A DNA stretch of 64,000 bases from Candidatus Peribacteria bacterium (GCA_943357285.1 CALRGJ010000004.1:1-64000); one strand, 5' to 3'. Numbered from the stretch's first letter, positions 51,046-60,057 are shown. A program made the numbers and translations. The notes: a model not told the origin generated them from the sequence alone.

Positions 51046-52436
51046 TTAAGATCTATGACACATTGACGGCAAGGAAGGTGGATTTTGTGCCTCTAGACGA
51101 GGGTAAAGTGGGTATCTACGTGTGTGGACCTACTGTATATGATAGTGCTCATTTAGGGCATGGACGCAGTGCGGTTTCTTTCGATGTTATTCGAAGATAT
51201 TTTATTTATCGTGGTTATGAGGTGAAGTATGTTTCGAATTATACGGATATTGATGACAAGATGATAAATAGAGCAAATCAGGAAGGTATTTCCGTGAAAG
51301 AGTTAAGTGATAAGGTTATTCCAATTTATGCGAAAGATTATGGGGCTTTGGGAGTAATGGTTCCTGACGTACAGCCATTAGCAACAGACCATGTACCTGA
51401 GATGATTGAGTTGATTCAGGGTTTAGAAAAACAGGGTTTTACTTATGTACTCGATGATGGTGTTTATTATGAAGTGGCTAAATTTACAGAATATGGAAAA
51501 CTTTCTAAGCAAAAGTTAGAAGATTTAAGAGTTGGATCTCGTGTGGAGGTGAAGGATGGAAAGAAGAGTCCTTACGATTTTGTTTTATGGAAATTCAAAA
51601 AGGAAGGAGAGCCTTCTTGGTCTAGCCCTTGGGGCGAAGGTCGTCCTGGGTGGCATATTGAATGTAGCGCGATGACTTGGAAGCATTTGGGTGAGAAGTT
51701 TGATATTCATGGAGGAGGATTGGATTTAACATTTCCTCATCATGAGTGTGAAATTGCCCAATCTGAGCCTGTTTTTGGCAAAGGATCTTTTTCTAAATAT
51801 TGGATGCATAATGGATTTATAAATGTAGATAATGAAAAAATGAGTAAGAGTTTGGGGAATTTTTTCACTTTGAAAGAAATTTTTGAAAAATATGATCCGA
51901 AGGTTGTAAGATTTATGTTCTTACAAACTCATTATAGAAATCCTGTGAATTTTTCTAATGTTCTTTTGGATCAGGCAAAGGCGGGACTTTCTAGGTTGCA
52001 TGATTTTGTAAGAAATTTAAATGCGCTACTGGATGCCGCTGATGATGGAGTTGTTTCCGCTAATTTAACTGCTGCTATAAATGTGGCTCGTTCCAGATTT
52101 GAAGGTGTAATGGATGATGATTTTGATACTTCCGGAGCTTTGGGTGCGGTGTATGAATTTGTTAAAGAAGTTAATGTGATGATGAATAATTCTTCTTTAA
52201 ATAAGATTGAGTTGAGTGCTGTTCTTAATTTTCTACAATTGGTTGATAAGGTTTTAGGGGTAATTTTCGTGGAGGAGGCTACTATTGATTCTGATGTAGA
52301 AAAATTAATTGAAAAACGAAATCTTGCTCGTAAAAATAAAGATTTTAAAGAATCAGATGCTATTAGGGATGAGCTGTTGGAAAGAGGCATTGTGCTTGAG
52401 GATAAGCCTCAAGGTACTATCTGGAAAAAAGTTTAA
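51042..52436 (+). CDS. cysS: cysteinyl-tRNA synthetase
   Basis: Class I synthetase for cysteine, 464 residues. Zinc ligand C28 and the HIGH-type motif HLGH at 37-40 lie in YVCGPTVYDSAHLGHGR; further zinc ligands are in GWHIECSAM and FPHHECEIAQSE; the KMSKS motif is in NEKMSKSLGNF. It overlaps yggT by 4 bp and the convergent murC by 4 bp. Confidence 0.97.
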   Translation: MIKIYDTLTARKVDFVPLDEGKVGIYVCGPTVYDSAHLGHGRSAVSFDVIRRYFIYRGYEVKYVSNYTDIDDKMINRANQEGISVKELSDKVIPIYAKDYGALGVMVPDVQPLATDHVPEMIELIQGLEKQGFTYVLDDGVYYEVAKFTEYGKLSKQKLEDLRVGSRVEVKDGKKSPYDFVLWKFKKEGEPSWSSPWGEGRPGWHIECSAMTWKHLGEKFDIHGGGLDLTFPHHECEIAQSEPVFGKGSFSKYWMHNGFINVDNEKMSKSLGNFFTLKEIFEKYDPKVVRFMFLQTHYRNPVNFSNVLLDQAKAGLSRLHDFVRNLNALLDAADDGVVSANLTAAINVARSRFEGVMDDDFDTSGALGAVYEFVKEVNVMMNNSSLNKIELSAVLNFLQLVDKVLGVIFVEEATIDSDVEKLIEKRNLARKNKDFKESDAIRDELLERGIVLEDKPQGTIWKKV

Positions 52437-53719
52437 AGGAGTTTGTAAATCTTACTAATATCCCCTGCTCCCATCGTCACTATGATGTCGTATTTTTTGT
52501 AATTTTCTTTGATATATGTTGCGGTTTTTTCTAGACTTTGGCCGTTTTTGACGTGAGGTTGCTGTGTTTTTATTTCATTCACCAAATCGTCGACGCAAAT
52601 TGATTTTACTACTTCTTCGCTGTCACGAACTTGGTAAATATTTGGAATAATTACTTGGTCTACAGCATTGAAGGCGTGTCCAAATTCTTTGAGAAGCATT
52701 TTTGTGCGGCTATGCTGATGAGGTTGGAATACACAAAGAATTTTGGCTTCTGGATGCTTTTCTCTGATGGCTGCAAGAGTGACCCTGACTTCTGTAGGAT
52801 GATGTCCGTAATCGTCGATGAATTGCGTTTTGCAGAGTTTTTTCTTTTTGTAATCCATACGGCGCCAGCTGCCTTTATATTTTTTTATGGCTGAGTTTAT
52901 GTTTTTTTCTGAAATGCCGAGTAGTTTTCCTACCATAGCTGCATTAGTTGCGTTAACTAGATTGAATTCTCCAGGAATTCCCGGTTTTGCTTTTACTTTT
53001 TCTTTCCATTTAATTATTTGAGCTGAGCAATTTTTTAGAATTGGAGAGAGATTTTTTTCTTCGTTGTTTACTACGATGTATCCGTCTTTAGAAACTTTTT
53101 TTGCAATATCATGAAAGGCCTTTTGATAATCTTCGAGGTCTTTGTAGTAGTCTAAATGTTCAGCTTCTATATTTGTGATTACTAAAATATTTGGTTTGAA
53201 ATGAAGGAATGAACGGCGGTATTCACACGCCTCGATTACTAAATATTTACTCTTCCCTACTCTGAAATTTTTGTTTTTAAATTCGCGAAGCTTGGTGCCG
53301 ATTACTACCGTAGGATCGAGTTTTCCTTCTGTTAAAATTAGGGATGTCATGGCTGTCGTAGTGGATTTTCCGTGTGTGCCGGCGATGGCAATTGTGAAAT
53401 ATTCTTTACTTAATTCTCCCAAGGCTTCTGGGTAGGATAAGCATTCTATCCCAAGTTCTTTTGCTTTTTTTAGTTCTGGATTGTTTGATGGGACTGCTGG
53501 TGAATAAACTACTAGCTCAATTTTTTTATTAACATTTTTTTCATCATGTCCTTCAAAAACTTTTATCCCATTTTTATTGAGACTTTTGGTTAATTCTGAG
53601 GTGTAGTTATCTGATCCAGATACGGTTTTCCCTTTGGCATGTAAAATCTGTGCGAGACTGGAAACTCCAATTCCGCCGATGCCTATAAAATGAAAATATT
53701 TTTTATCTAAAAGTGACAT
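52433..53719 (-). CDS. murC: UDP-N-acetylmuramate-L-alanine ligase
   Basis: MurC adds the first amino acid to the peptidoglycan stem peptide. The 428-residue protein has the N-terminal Rossmann motif FIGIGGIGVSSLA, the ATP loop GTHGKST at 114-120, and YGHHPTEVRVTL plus QPHQHSRTK in the C-terminal domain. Together with murJ it shows a peptidoglycan pathway. Confidence 0.97.
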   Translation of the reverse strand: MSLLDKKYFHFIGIGGIGVSSLAQILHAKGKTVSGSDNYTSELTKSLNKNGIKVFEGHDEKNVNKKIELVVYSPAVPSNNPELKKAKELGIECLSYPEALGELSKEYFTIAIAGTHGKSTTTAMTSLILTEGKLDPTVVIGTKLREFKNKNFRVGKSKYLVIEACEYRRSFLHFKPNILVITNIEAEHLDYYKDLEDYQKAFHDIAKKVSKDGYIVVNNEEKNLSPILKNCSAQIIKWKEKVKAKPGIPGEFNLVNATNAAMVGKLLGISEKNINSAIKKYKGSWRRMDYKKKKLCKTQFIDDYGHHPTEVRVTLAAIREKHPEAKILCVFQPHQHSRTKMLLKEFGHAFNAVDQVIIPNIYQVRDSEEVVKSICVDDLVNEIKTQQPHVKNGQSLEKTATYIKENYKKYDIIVTMGAGDISKIYKLL

Positions 53720-53778
53720 AGTTTTGCTTTTGGTAGTTTAGATTCTATGCTAAAGTTCCGACGTTTAAAAGATTTTTT

Positions 53779-54183
53779 ATGTCATCCCGATTTTCCTATA
53801 CCTCAAATTTCACTAAATTAATTATTGTAATTGAGTTTGCGCTTGTGAGTTATTTGCTCTATTCGCTTACAAAAAACATTTATAATAGTTATCAAGTTGA
53901 TCAAGTTATAGAATCTTTTCAAAAAGAAAATTCTGCTATCGAGGAAGAGAATAGAAAGAAAAATGCCGATTATCTTTATTTTACTTCTGAAGAATATATC
54001 GATAAAATTGCTAAGCAGAATTTGGGATTAGTTGATAAAGGTGAAGAGGTAATAATTTTGTCTGAAAAAGTTACTAATCCGCAGCAGGATCAAAGTGAAG
54101 AAGATTCTGCGGTGACGACTCTTTCACGAAGAAGTAAAATGAGTAATCCTGAACAATGGTGGGATTTCTTTTTCGGAAGATAG
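53779..54183 (+). CDS. FtsB/DivIC-like septum formation initiator
   Basis: A 134-residue bitopic protein with one transmembrane helix (about 14-34), a coiled coil (about 45-68) and the family end ADYLYFTSEEYIDKIAKQNLGLVDKGEEVIIL. FtsB/DivIC stabilises the divisome with FtsL and FtsQ. The C-terminal 35 residues are polar and end in EQWWDFFFGR, common in this family. A TATGCT box about 28 bp upstream may be its -10. Confidence 0.88.
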   Translation: MSSRFSYTSNFTKLIIVIEFALVSYLLYSLTKNIYNSYQVDQVIESFQKENSAIEEENRKKNADYLYFTSEEYIDKIAKQNLGLVDKGEEVIILSEKVTNPQQDQSEEDSAVTTLSRRSKMSNPEQWWDFFFGR

Positions 54184-54204
54184 TTTTATTGGATTGGTGT
54201 TAGT

Positions 54205-54233
54205 TTGACTTTAGTCATCTTTTACAGTATTTT
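54205..54233 (+). promoter_or_regulatory. promoter of the tRNA-Met pair
   Basis: TTGACT (54205-54210), 17-bp spacer, TATTTT (54228-54233), about 14 bp before the first tRNA. Confidence 0.6.
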
Positions 54234-54247
54234 TCCTGAGCTTACGT

Positions 54248-54322
54248 CGCGGGGTAGAGCAGAGGCAGCTCGTCGGGCTCATAACCCGGAGGTCGGTGGT
54301 TCGAATCCATCCCCCGCAACCA
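54248..54322 (+). tRNA. initiator tRNA-fMet (anticodon CAT)
   Basis: A 75-nt tRNA with anticodon CAT, three G-C pairs at the base of the anticodon stem (CGGG/CCCG) and a C1-A72 mismatch at the acceptor end (CGCGGGG against CCCCGCA), the two hallmarks of bacterial initiator tRNA. CCA is encoded. Confidence 0.95.
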
Positions 54323-54346
54323 AATTTAGGTTTTTTCTTTTTATAT

Positions 54347-54423
54347 GTCAGGGTAGCTCAGTTGGTTAGAGCGTCGGATTCATAACCCGGAGGTCGGGAG
54401 TTCAAATCTCCCCCTTGACACCA
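54347..54423 (+). tRNA. tRNA with anticodon CAT (elongator Met, or Ile2)
   Basis: A 77-nt cloverleaf with acceptor GTCAGGG/CCTTGAC, loop TTCATAA giving CAT, T arm GGGAG/CTCCC and encoded CCA. The anticodon stem TCGGA/CCCGG has an A-C mismatch next to the loop. It lacks the initiator features. Elongator Met is likely, but a lysidine-modified Ile2 reading AUA cannot be excluded by eye. Confidence 0.9.
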
Positions 54424-54511
54424 CAGTTTCAGTAGATTGGCGCTGATGTGCCTATTTACCTTTATTTTAAGCTGTTTTTTTGGTATAATGATATGATATT
54501 AAAACAAAAAT

Positions 54512-55831
54512 ATGGGTGGCGAAATGCCTTCAAAATCGGGAGAAAGTGTTGATAGAAATCATCAGAATATTTTGACTGATGAGCGTTTGGGATGGTTGAA
54601 AGATTTGATTGGTGAAAAAGGCCCTCTTGAAAGGTCTAAATTACGAGAAAGTCTGAATTCTAAGGTGGAAATTAAATCGGCTTCTTTTGGCTTAGGTGAT
54701 TCTACTGTTGATAAGAAGCTTAATGATGAGATTGATAATTCTAATGTTGAGGTGTTGGTAGGATCTGTAGACTCTACGGCTTACGAAATGAAGTGGCATG
54801 AAAATGATTGGTATAAACCTTTTGCTCAAGATGCTCTTAAAATCTCTAAATTGTCTCCACTTTTTGATGACTCTACTATGGAGTGGTACAAGTCTTTGTC
54901 ACCGGCTTTCAAAGTTTTTGAAAATTTATCTTCCATGAATGAAGCTGATTTTTCTAAAAATATTAAGAAAGATATTTGGTCTTTGGTGAAAAAAAGTGGT
55001 GGTTCTAAAATGGTTTATGGTCCTAATGGTTTCTTCAATTTTGTATTGGCATATAAGAGAATTGAGTCTTTGTATTCCCCTATTGGTTTAGCTGATTTGG
55101 ATAATTTTAAATTAGAGGATATTACTGTTAAAAAAATTAAATTGGTGGCTGGGAAGGGTGTGGGAGAAAAAGGTGGAGAAAGTGATAGATTTGCTTATGC
55201 TGGTATTAGAAAGGCTGGAGAAAAAGCGAAGGAAGTTTCTAATGCTGCTATTGGTTCAGAGGAGTTTTTTAGAAAATATAAATTAGAAGGTGATGCGCGT
55301 GAAGATTTTATGTCTGGAATTAATCTCTACGAAAATTTTTTAAAAAAACCTAATAGGGGTTTGGATTTTTTGTCTCGCAGTGATTGGATGGAAAAGCGTG
55401 ACAATGAAGATGAGCTTAGATTTAGTAAGAGGATGGATGTGCTATTTGCTGAAAATGGTGAGATTTATAATTTGAGAGCGATTTTTGAGCAACATAAGGA
55501 TCTTTATTCTGAATTTTATAACGATGCTTCAAATCCGGATACTATAAAATATGTAAATTTGTATCGCTTGGCTACTTTGAAGATGTTGGAATATGAAGAT
55601 AAAACTTTTGAGGTTGCACCAAAAATTCGAGCGAACCAATTTTCTGTATATCATGAGGGAATGGTTAATGCTTTGGATCCTGTGAGGGTAAATCCTGAAT
55701 TTAGAAAAGTGGCCTTGGGTCAGTTAGTTGATTCTGCTAAATATTTATCTCAAAAATCTTTTTATGCCGAGGAGTGGCCAGAGAAATTGAAGGCTTATGA
55801 AAATGAGCTGAGAGAAGTGGCTCAAAAATAA
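54512..55831 (+). CDS. hypothetical protein
   Basis: A 439-residue soluble protein, no signal peptide or transmembrane segment, with a charged, Ser/Asp/Lys-rich composition and several helical aromatic segments (WHENDWYKPFAQDALKISK, WLEKRDNEDELRFSKRMD-type near 285-310). I do not recognise a domain. A TATAAT with extended TG (54481-54489) lies 22 bp upstream and a strong terminator follows the stop, so it is a single-gene transcription unit. Codon use is like the neighbours. Confidence 0.75.
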   Translation: MGGEMPSKSGESVDRNHQNILTDERLGWLKDLIGEKGPLERSKLRESLNSKVEIKSASFGLGDSTVDKKLNDEIDNSNVEVLVGSVDSTAYEMKWHENDWYKPFAQDALKISKLSPLFDDSTMEWYKSLSPAFKVFENLSSMNEADFSKNIKKDIWSLVKKSGGSKMVYGPNGFFNFVLAYKRIESLYSPIGLADLDNFKLEDITVKKIKLVAGKGVGEKGGESDRFAYAGIRKAGEKAKEVSNAAIGSEEFFRKYKLEGDAREDFMSGINLYENFLKKPNRGLDFLSRSDWMEKRDNEDELRFSKRMDVLFAENGEIYNLRAIFEQHKDLYSEFYNDASNPDTIKYVNLYRLATLKMLEYEDKTFEVAPKIRANQFSVYHEGMVNALDPVRVNPEFRKVALGQLVDSAKYLSQKSFYAEEWPEKLKAYENELREVAQK

Positions 55832-55842
55832 ATTTTAATTAG

Positions 55843-55874
55843 AAAAACCCCGCATCTGTTGAAGCGGGGTTTTT
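55843..55874 (+). terminator. rho-independent terminator
   Basis: AAAAACCCCGC, a 10-nt loop and GCGGGGTTTTT: an 11-bp stem with terminal T-run just after the 54512-55831 gene. The flanking A-run also allows termination on the minus strand, i.e. for the lipoprotein gene. Confidence 0.9.
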
Positions 55875-55905
55875 CCTCTCATGGTTACCTCCACGATTTG
55901 TTTTT

Positions 55906-55936
55906 CCCGCCTTTTTATTAAACCTTGGCGGGTTTT
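55906..55936 (+). terminator. possible second terminator hairpin at the edge of the GC-rich island
   Basis: CCCGCC, a 15-nt loop, GGCGGG, then TTTT. It marks the point where the sequence changes from AT-rich to GC-rich. Confidence 0.45.
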
Positions 55937-55958
55937 GGTCTTGCCGGCGAATGCCGGA

Positions 55959-56903
55959 CTACTTCTTGAGCCCCACTGGGAGCTTCACCATGCGCTCCTC
56001 CCCCTTCGGGGTGGGAGTGACGGCGGGCGTCGCCAGCTTGGTCGGCGGGACTGAGGACGGGGCGGCCTTCATGACCTTGGGTGGGGCCTTGGGGGCCTCG
56101 ACCTTCGGTTCCGGCTGGATGGCCGGAGGAGCGTCGTCCTCGTTGATGTCTCGGAGAGCGGCGTCGTGCCGCTTGATCCGATACATGACGTGAACGCCGT
56201 CCACTCGGGTCATCGGCTCCTGGAGCCCCTCACAGAGCTCCTCGCTCTTCATATCCTTCACGGCCGCGGGAGCGGTCGCGTAGGAGTACGCTGAGGTATA
56301 GGTGCTCTTGATGGCCTTGACCAGGGCCGCGTTGAAGGCCGTCAGCTTCGTGCCCTTTTCGTCGTCCTTCTTGGACATCTTCAGGAGGAAACGGCGAACC
56401 GCTTCTTCCGTGGTGAAGCCGCGGTAGTGAACCGCAGCGGCGATTTGACACCCGTAGGTGTTTCCATCGCTGCAAACCACGTTGAGACATGGGTCGTCGA
56501 CGCACTTATTGCCGTCGCAGACCTTATCTCCTTCACAGATGGCTTCGATGCCCTCTGCGTCCGCGGATTCTGGTCCGCACTCAGGCTTGGGCTCAGGCTC
56601 GGCTGTCGGGGTGACGGCTGAGGCGGGGCCCGCAGGTTGAGCGGTTTCCTCGGACTCGGGCTCCTCGGCCGGTGCATCCGGCGCGGGGGGCCGTTCCCCC
56701 TTCTCCTCCTCGATGGCCGCCGGGGTGGCGGGTTCGGGGTTGGTGACGGGGGCCGGCTCGGCCTCGGGGGCGGGGTTCTTGACGGAGAGCTTCTTGACGA
56801 CCTCCTCTTTCTGAGGCAGGGGCGTCTTGGGCTTTTCGTTCTTGGACTCGCAGCCGATGAGGGTGATGAGGGCGATGATGATGGCGGCGGTGGTATAACG
56901 CAT
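55959..56903 (-). CDS. Cys-rich lipoprotein in a GC-rich island
   Basis: A 314-residue predicted lipoprotein: the lipobox LIGC ends at C18 followed by Glu, then a Pro/Ala/Glu-rich linker (about 27-107), a Cys-rich region (C109, C123, C129, C134, C139, C144, C152) where CSDGNTYGC recalls Kazal/EGF-like modules of deltaproteobacterial or myxobacterial surface proteins, a helical region (about 160-250) and a second Pro/Ala-rich tail. A clear Shine-Dalgarno-like AGGAGA lies 10 bp before the ATG, unlike most genes here. GC content and third-position GC are far higher than in any neighbour. Either a recent transfer or foreign sequence joined during assembly. Confidence 0.7.
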   Translation of the reverse strand: MRYTTAAIIIALITLIGCESKNEKPKTPLPQKEEVVKKLSVKNPAPEAEPAPVTNPEPATPAAIEEEKGERPPAPDAPAEEPESEETAQPAGPASAVTPTAEPEPKPECGPESADAEGIEAICEGDKVCDGNKCVDDPCLNVVCSDGNTYGCQIAAAVHYRGFTTEEAVRRFLLKMSKKDDEKGTKLTAFNAALVKAIKSTYTSAYSYATAPAAVKDMKSEELCEGLQEPMTRVDGVHVMYRIKRHDAALRDINEDDAPPAIQPEPKVEAPKAPPKVMKAAPSSVPPTKLATPAVTPTPKGEERMVKLPVGLKK

Positions 56904-56918
56904 GGGTCAGTGTCTCCT

Positions 56919-56955
56919 GATTCGCGAATCGTATCTGTAAGGCATGCGCATGCCT
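56919..56955. repeat. two perfect palindromes upstream of the lipoprotein gene
   Basis: GATTCGCGAATC (56919-56930, 12 bp) and AGGCATGCGCATGCCT (56940-56955, 16 bp) are both perfect inverted repeats in the short region upstream of the lipoprotein start. They could be operator sites for that gene. Confidence 0.7.
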
Positions 56956-57016
56956 CCACTTGTGACAAACCTGACTTAGGTCTGACATTAGTGCTTCGCC
57001 GTTCTTCTCCGTGATG

Positions 57017-57076
57017 GATCAGTAGGCTTTGAAGACTGGAAAATTGCCCATTTCCAGCTTTCAGGGCCTACTGATC
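57017..57076. repeat. 60-bp hairpin-forming inverted repeat
   Basis: Outer arms GATCAGTAGGC (57017-57027) and GCCTACTGATC (57066-57076) pair perfectly over 11 bp. Inside, TGAA..CTGGAAA pairs with TTTCCAG..TTCA around an 8-nt loop. The whole forms one long stem with two small internal mismatches. No T-run follows on either strand. Confidence 0.75.
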
Positions 57077-57109
57077 TTGAAGTAGTTTAAATAAATTTTA
57101 AAACAAATC

Positions 57110-57211
57110 GTTAGTGGTAGAGAGAGGATCCGGCTTTCAGTACATTAGCTCAACCTTGCGGCAGGCGTTATGTCATTTTGAAAGACAGATGGCTCTCTAC
57201 GACAGTTTTCA
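57110..57211 (-). ncRNA. candidate structured RNA or leader
   Basis: On the minus strand GTAGAGAG (57200-57193) pairs with CTCTCTAC (57124-57117), and inside it CTTTCA pairs with TGAAAG and AACGCCT with AGGTT. A T-rich stretch follows. It may be an independent small RNA or the leader of the lipoprotein mRNA. It matches none of the RNA families I can recall (SRP, 6S, tmRNA, RNase P, common riboswitches). Confidence 0.35.
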
Positions 57212-57217
57212 AGGAAC

Positions 57218-57246
57218 GTTTAACGCAACAAAATTGTATACGTCAA
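57218..57246 (-). promoter_or_regulatory. possible promoter reading into the GC-rich island
   Basis: Minus strand TTGACG (57246-57241), 17-bp spacer, TTAAAC (57223-57218). The region just downstream (57217-57204) reads GTTCCTTGAAAACT, similar to rRNA-operon boxA antitermination sequences of some bacteria. Confidence 0.4.
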
Positions 57247-57287
57247 AAGTCCAGAAATATAACATCAAACTGTGAAATTGTCAATGC

Positions 57288-60035
57288 CTATGCTTGAGCT
57301 GAGGGTTTTTGCGGTTGTGGTGCTACTGGTTCTGCTGCTGGAGTAGGATTTTGAGCTGGTGTGGTAGCTGTAGATTCTGTAGGAGTTGCTGCTGGTGTTC
57401 CCTGTTGTGCAGCTAAAATTTGAGCCATAGGGTTCTCAGCTGCTGGTTGAGCAGATCCTGCTTGGTTTGGTAATTTACTAGTGTCAACTGGCGCGGAATT
57501 TGGATCAATACCAATTCTTGATACGATTTCTTGTTCTACGAATTCCCTCTTACGAGCATGTTTCAATCTAGCGTATTCTCTGATGATTTTACCTACCTTA
57601 GGATTTTTCTTACTTTCATCCCAGATTGTAGCTACGGAGAATGGTCTGGAAGTTGTATTATTGATGTTTAATTTCATGTACATCTTGTAGTTCGAGATAC
57701 TAAGTACGTCCTGTTCTGTAAGAAGTGGGGCGTATTCTTTTGCAAGATATTCCGCATCTTCAGCACCTACCTTAAATGAAGAAATAGTACCAACGTTACC
57801 AAATACGGCGTCACGGATACCTGTAGAGGTGCTACCAAATTTGCTAGTAACTAACTGATTAATATACTGATGCGCCATGATTAAACTGAGGTGGTACTTT
57901 CTGGCCTCGGATAGGATTGAACAGAAACTGTCTGTGGCAAAGTTTTGAAACTCATCCACATACAGGAAGAAATCGCGACGATCTTTTTCCTCAATATCGG
58001 TACGACTCATAGCAGCCATCTGAATACGGGCTACCATTACGAGACCTAAAAGCTGAGTATTTAAATCACCAATTTTACCTTTGGAAAGTTTAACTAAAAG
58101 AATCTTTCCTTCATCCATTACCTTGCGGAAATCAAAGGCAGAATTTTTCTGACCAATGGTGTTTCTCATGATGGTATTGGTAATAAACGGACCAAATTTG
58201 GCACTGAAATACGGGATCATTTCCTGTCTTTCACGTTCACCTGTATTGGCATATTCATGTTCCCAGAAAGATTTAACTACCGGGTTTGTAACCTTTTTAA
58301 CTTTGTATTTCATGAAGGCATCATCAACGAACATTCTAGGTACGTCGATAAGAGTTGCGCCTTCTTCGTGATCCTCCATAAGAGTCAGACAAGCATTACG
58401 GAAATAATGCTGGATACGAGGTCCGAAAATTTCATCACCGAAAAGTTTAATAAAAATTTCTGTAGATTGTGAAGCGGCAAGATCCATTTCTGCTGGAGTT
58501 GTAGCTTCAAGGATATTTAAACCCATAGGTCTTTCAACGTCGGCAGGATCAAAAATAATTACATCTTTGGCTCTTTCTTTTGGAATGTAATCAAGTACTT
58601 CTTCCACAAGATCTCCATGAGGATCAATGATGCAGAATCCTTCGCCGTTTACGGCGTCTTGTCTGGCCATGAAAGATAAAAGTGCTGATTTACCTGATCC
58701 GGATTTACCAATGATGTAATGATGACGAGAACGATCTTGCTTCTTCATGTAAATTTCCTTTTTTACACCTCGGTAGAGGTTATATCCAAGCAAAAGACCT
58801 GATGTAGGAGTATCGACAGGCGCAGAAAGTACTTTGTAATCCAACCAACGAATGTTTGGAGTGTAATTGTATTTACTGTTTGGAAAATGATAGAGACTTG
58901 CAAGCTCGTCTTCACTCATTAGGGATTGTTTTTCACCAAATAAAACCCAGTGATTATCGAGGTTACGATTTTTGAAATTGCTTAAGAAAAGTAAATCGTT
59001 CATCGCATCGATGAAGAATATTCTTTTAGTCTGAAACCAGTTTGAGGCACTATCTTTGAAAAGATTTAATGATACTACGATATTGTTTGATATTTCTTCG
59101 GCACGTGATTCAGTTTTTCCTGAGCTTAATAGTCTTATAACTGTATCAAAACCTGCTCCTGAAGCCTTTACACCAATGCTTTTGGCTACTTCTTCTTTTG
59201 ATTGGAGCATTCTCACATATCCTCCGCCGGCGTCGGCCTTTGGTTCTATTTCCATTTTGTCGTAGCCCAAGAAAATTCCTTTTAGAACATTAAGGATAGG
59301 ACCTATGAATGGAATTTTGAAACCTTCTCCTTTTGGTTTTCCTTTAAAGAAAGCTTCACCAAATTCTTCAGCCTTTCTGGCCCATTTGTCGTCACGTGGT
59401 CTAACCACTATTTGGATGGCGGCTATTTCGTCATCTGCTAAACGTGTAAAAATATTTGTAAGATCGTTTAACGGATCGTTTTCGATTGTTTTGTAAGTTT
59501 TTATCGGAAACCAATACGGTTTTTCTTCATAGGCATAAAATCCCTTCATTTTTCCTCCAGGTTTTACGAGCTCGTATGGTTCGCATGGCTGGATATCAGC
59601 TGATGGGTAGTATGAAGTGATCTGTTTCTCTACTATTTCTCTGTAATAAATTGGTGTTGTAACGTAGAAGTCTATAACTTTTTCGTGCGCTACTAATTCA
59701 AATGAAAAAATATTGTTTTTGAAAATTAGAACTCTGAGTTTATTCATAGGATTCAATTCTCTCGTTTCCGATAGATTGCGGAAAAACTGAGTCATTATCG
59801 CTATTTTCTCTCTGAAATCTTTTTCGGTCTCTTTTTCTTTGTCTTTTTGTGAGTCTTCTCTAGGAAGAATCACCTTTAGGTAGACCAGATGTTTTGATTG
59901 ATGATGCTGATATAACCATCTGATCAAATGAAGAAATAGCCAAGCTCCTGCAACGATGGCAAAGGCCCAGATTGCTAATTGAATGGGATTGGCTTCTATG
60001 TACTTCCAGATGTTTAGAAAGAATTCCTGATTCAT
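57288..60035 (-). CDS. VirD4/TraD-like type IV secretion ATPase
   Basis: A 915-residue membrane-anchored ATPase: one N-terminal transmembrane helix (about 16-38), a large middle region (45-420) and a FtsK/HerA-type motor with Walker A GKSGSGKS at 443-450 and DPHGD at 471-475, followed by the TraD/TraG-type C-terminal core (FLYVDEFQNFATDSF, MAHQYINQL). The last ~65 residues are Pro/Ala/Gln-rich. This arrangement is typical of the conserved Patescibacteria T4SS-like coupling protein, possibly for DNA uptake or transfer. Its promoter is TTGTAG-17-TATAAT at 60058-60086. A pilin-like protein is encoded at 28882. Confidence 0.88.
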   Translation of the reverse strand: MNQEFFLNIWKYIEANPIQLAIWAFAIVAGAWLFLHLIRWLYQHHQSKHLVYLKVILPREDSQKDKEKETEKDFREKIAIMTQFFRNLSETRELNPMNKLRVLIFKNNIFSFELVAHEKVIDFYVTTPIYYREIVEKQITSYYPSADIQPCEPYELVKPGGKMKGFYAYEEKPYWFPIKTYKTIENDPLNDLTNIFTRLADDEIAAIQIVVRPRDDKWARKAEEFGEAFFKGKPKGEGFKIPFIGPILNVLKGIFLGYDKMEIEPKADAGGGYVRMLQSKEEVAKSIGVKASGAGFDTVIRLLSSGKTESRAEEISNNIVVSLNLFKDSASNWFQTKRIFFIDAMNDLLFLSNFKNRNLDNHWVLFGEKQSLMSEDELASLYHFPNSKYNYTPNIRWLDYKVLSAPVDTPTSGLLLGYNLYRGVKKEIYMKKQDRSRHHYIIGKSGSGKSALLSFMARQDAVNGEGFCIIDPHGDLVEEVLDYIPKERAKDVIIFDPADVERPMGLNILEATTPAEMDLAASQSTEIFIKLFGDEIFGPRIQHYFRNACLTLMEDHEEGATLIDVPRMFVDDAFMKYKVKKVTNPVVKSFWEHEYANTGERERQEMIPYFSAKFGPFITNTIMRNTIGQKNSAFDFRKVMDEGKILLVKLSKGKIGDLNTQLLGLVMVARIQMAAMSRTDIEEKDRRDFFLYVDEFQNFATDSFCSILSEARKYHLSLIMAHQYINQLVTSKFGSTSTGIRDAVFGNVGTISSFKVGAEDAEYLAKEYAPLLTEQDVLSISNYKMYMKLNINNTTSRPFSVATIWDESKKNPKVGKIIREYARLKHARKREFVEQEIVSRIGIDPNSAPVDTSKLPNQAGSAQPAAENPMAQILAAQQGTPAATPTESTATTPAQNPTPAAEPVAPQPQKPSAQA

Positions 60036-60057
60036 TTGTGTTTTTATTTATCTGATT

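Noticed and set aside
56230-57014. Several long overlapping open frames in the GC-rich island on both strands
   Set aside because: High GC removes stop codons in all frames. Only the 314-codon frame has a start with Shine-Dalgarno, a lipobox and a protein-like composition.
57204-57217. boxA-like sequence GTTCCTTGAAAACT suggesting an rRNA operon start
   Set aside because: No 16S, 23S or 5S sequence follows in the window. The similarity is short and overlaps the proposed transcription start; kept only as a hint for a possible assembly join.
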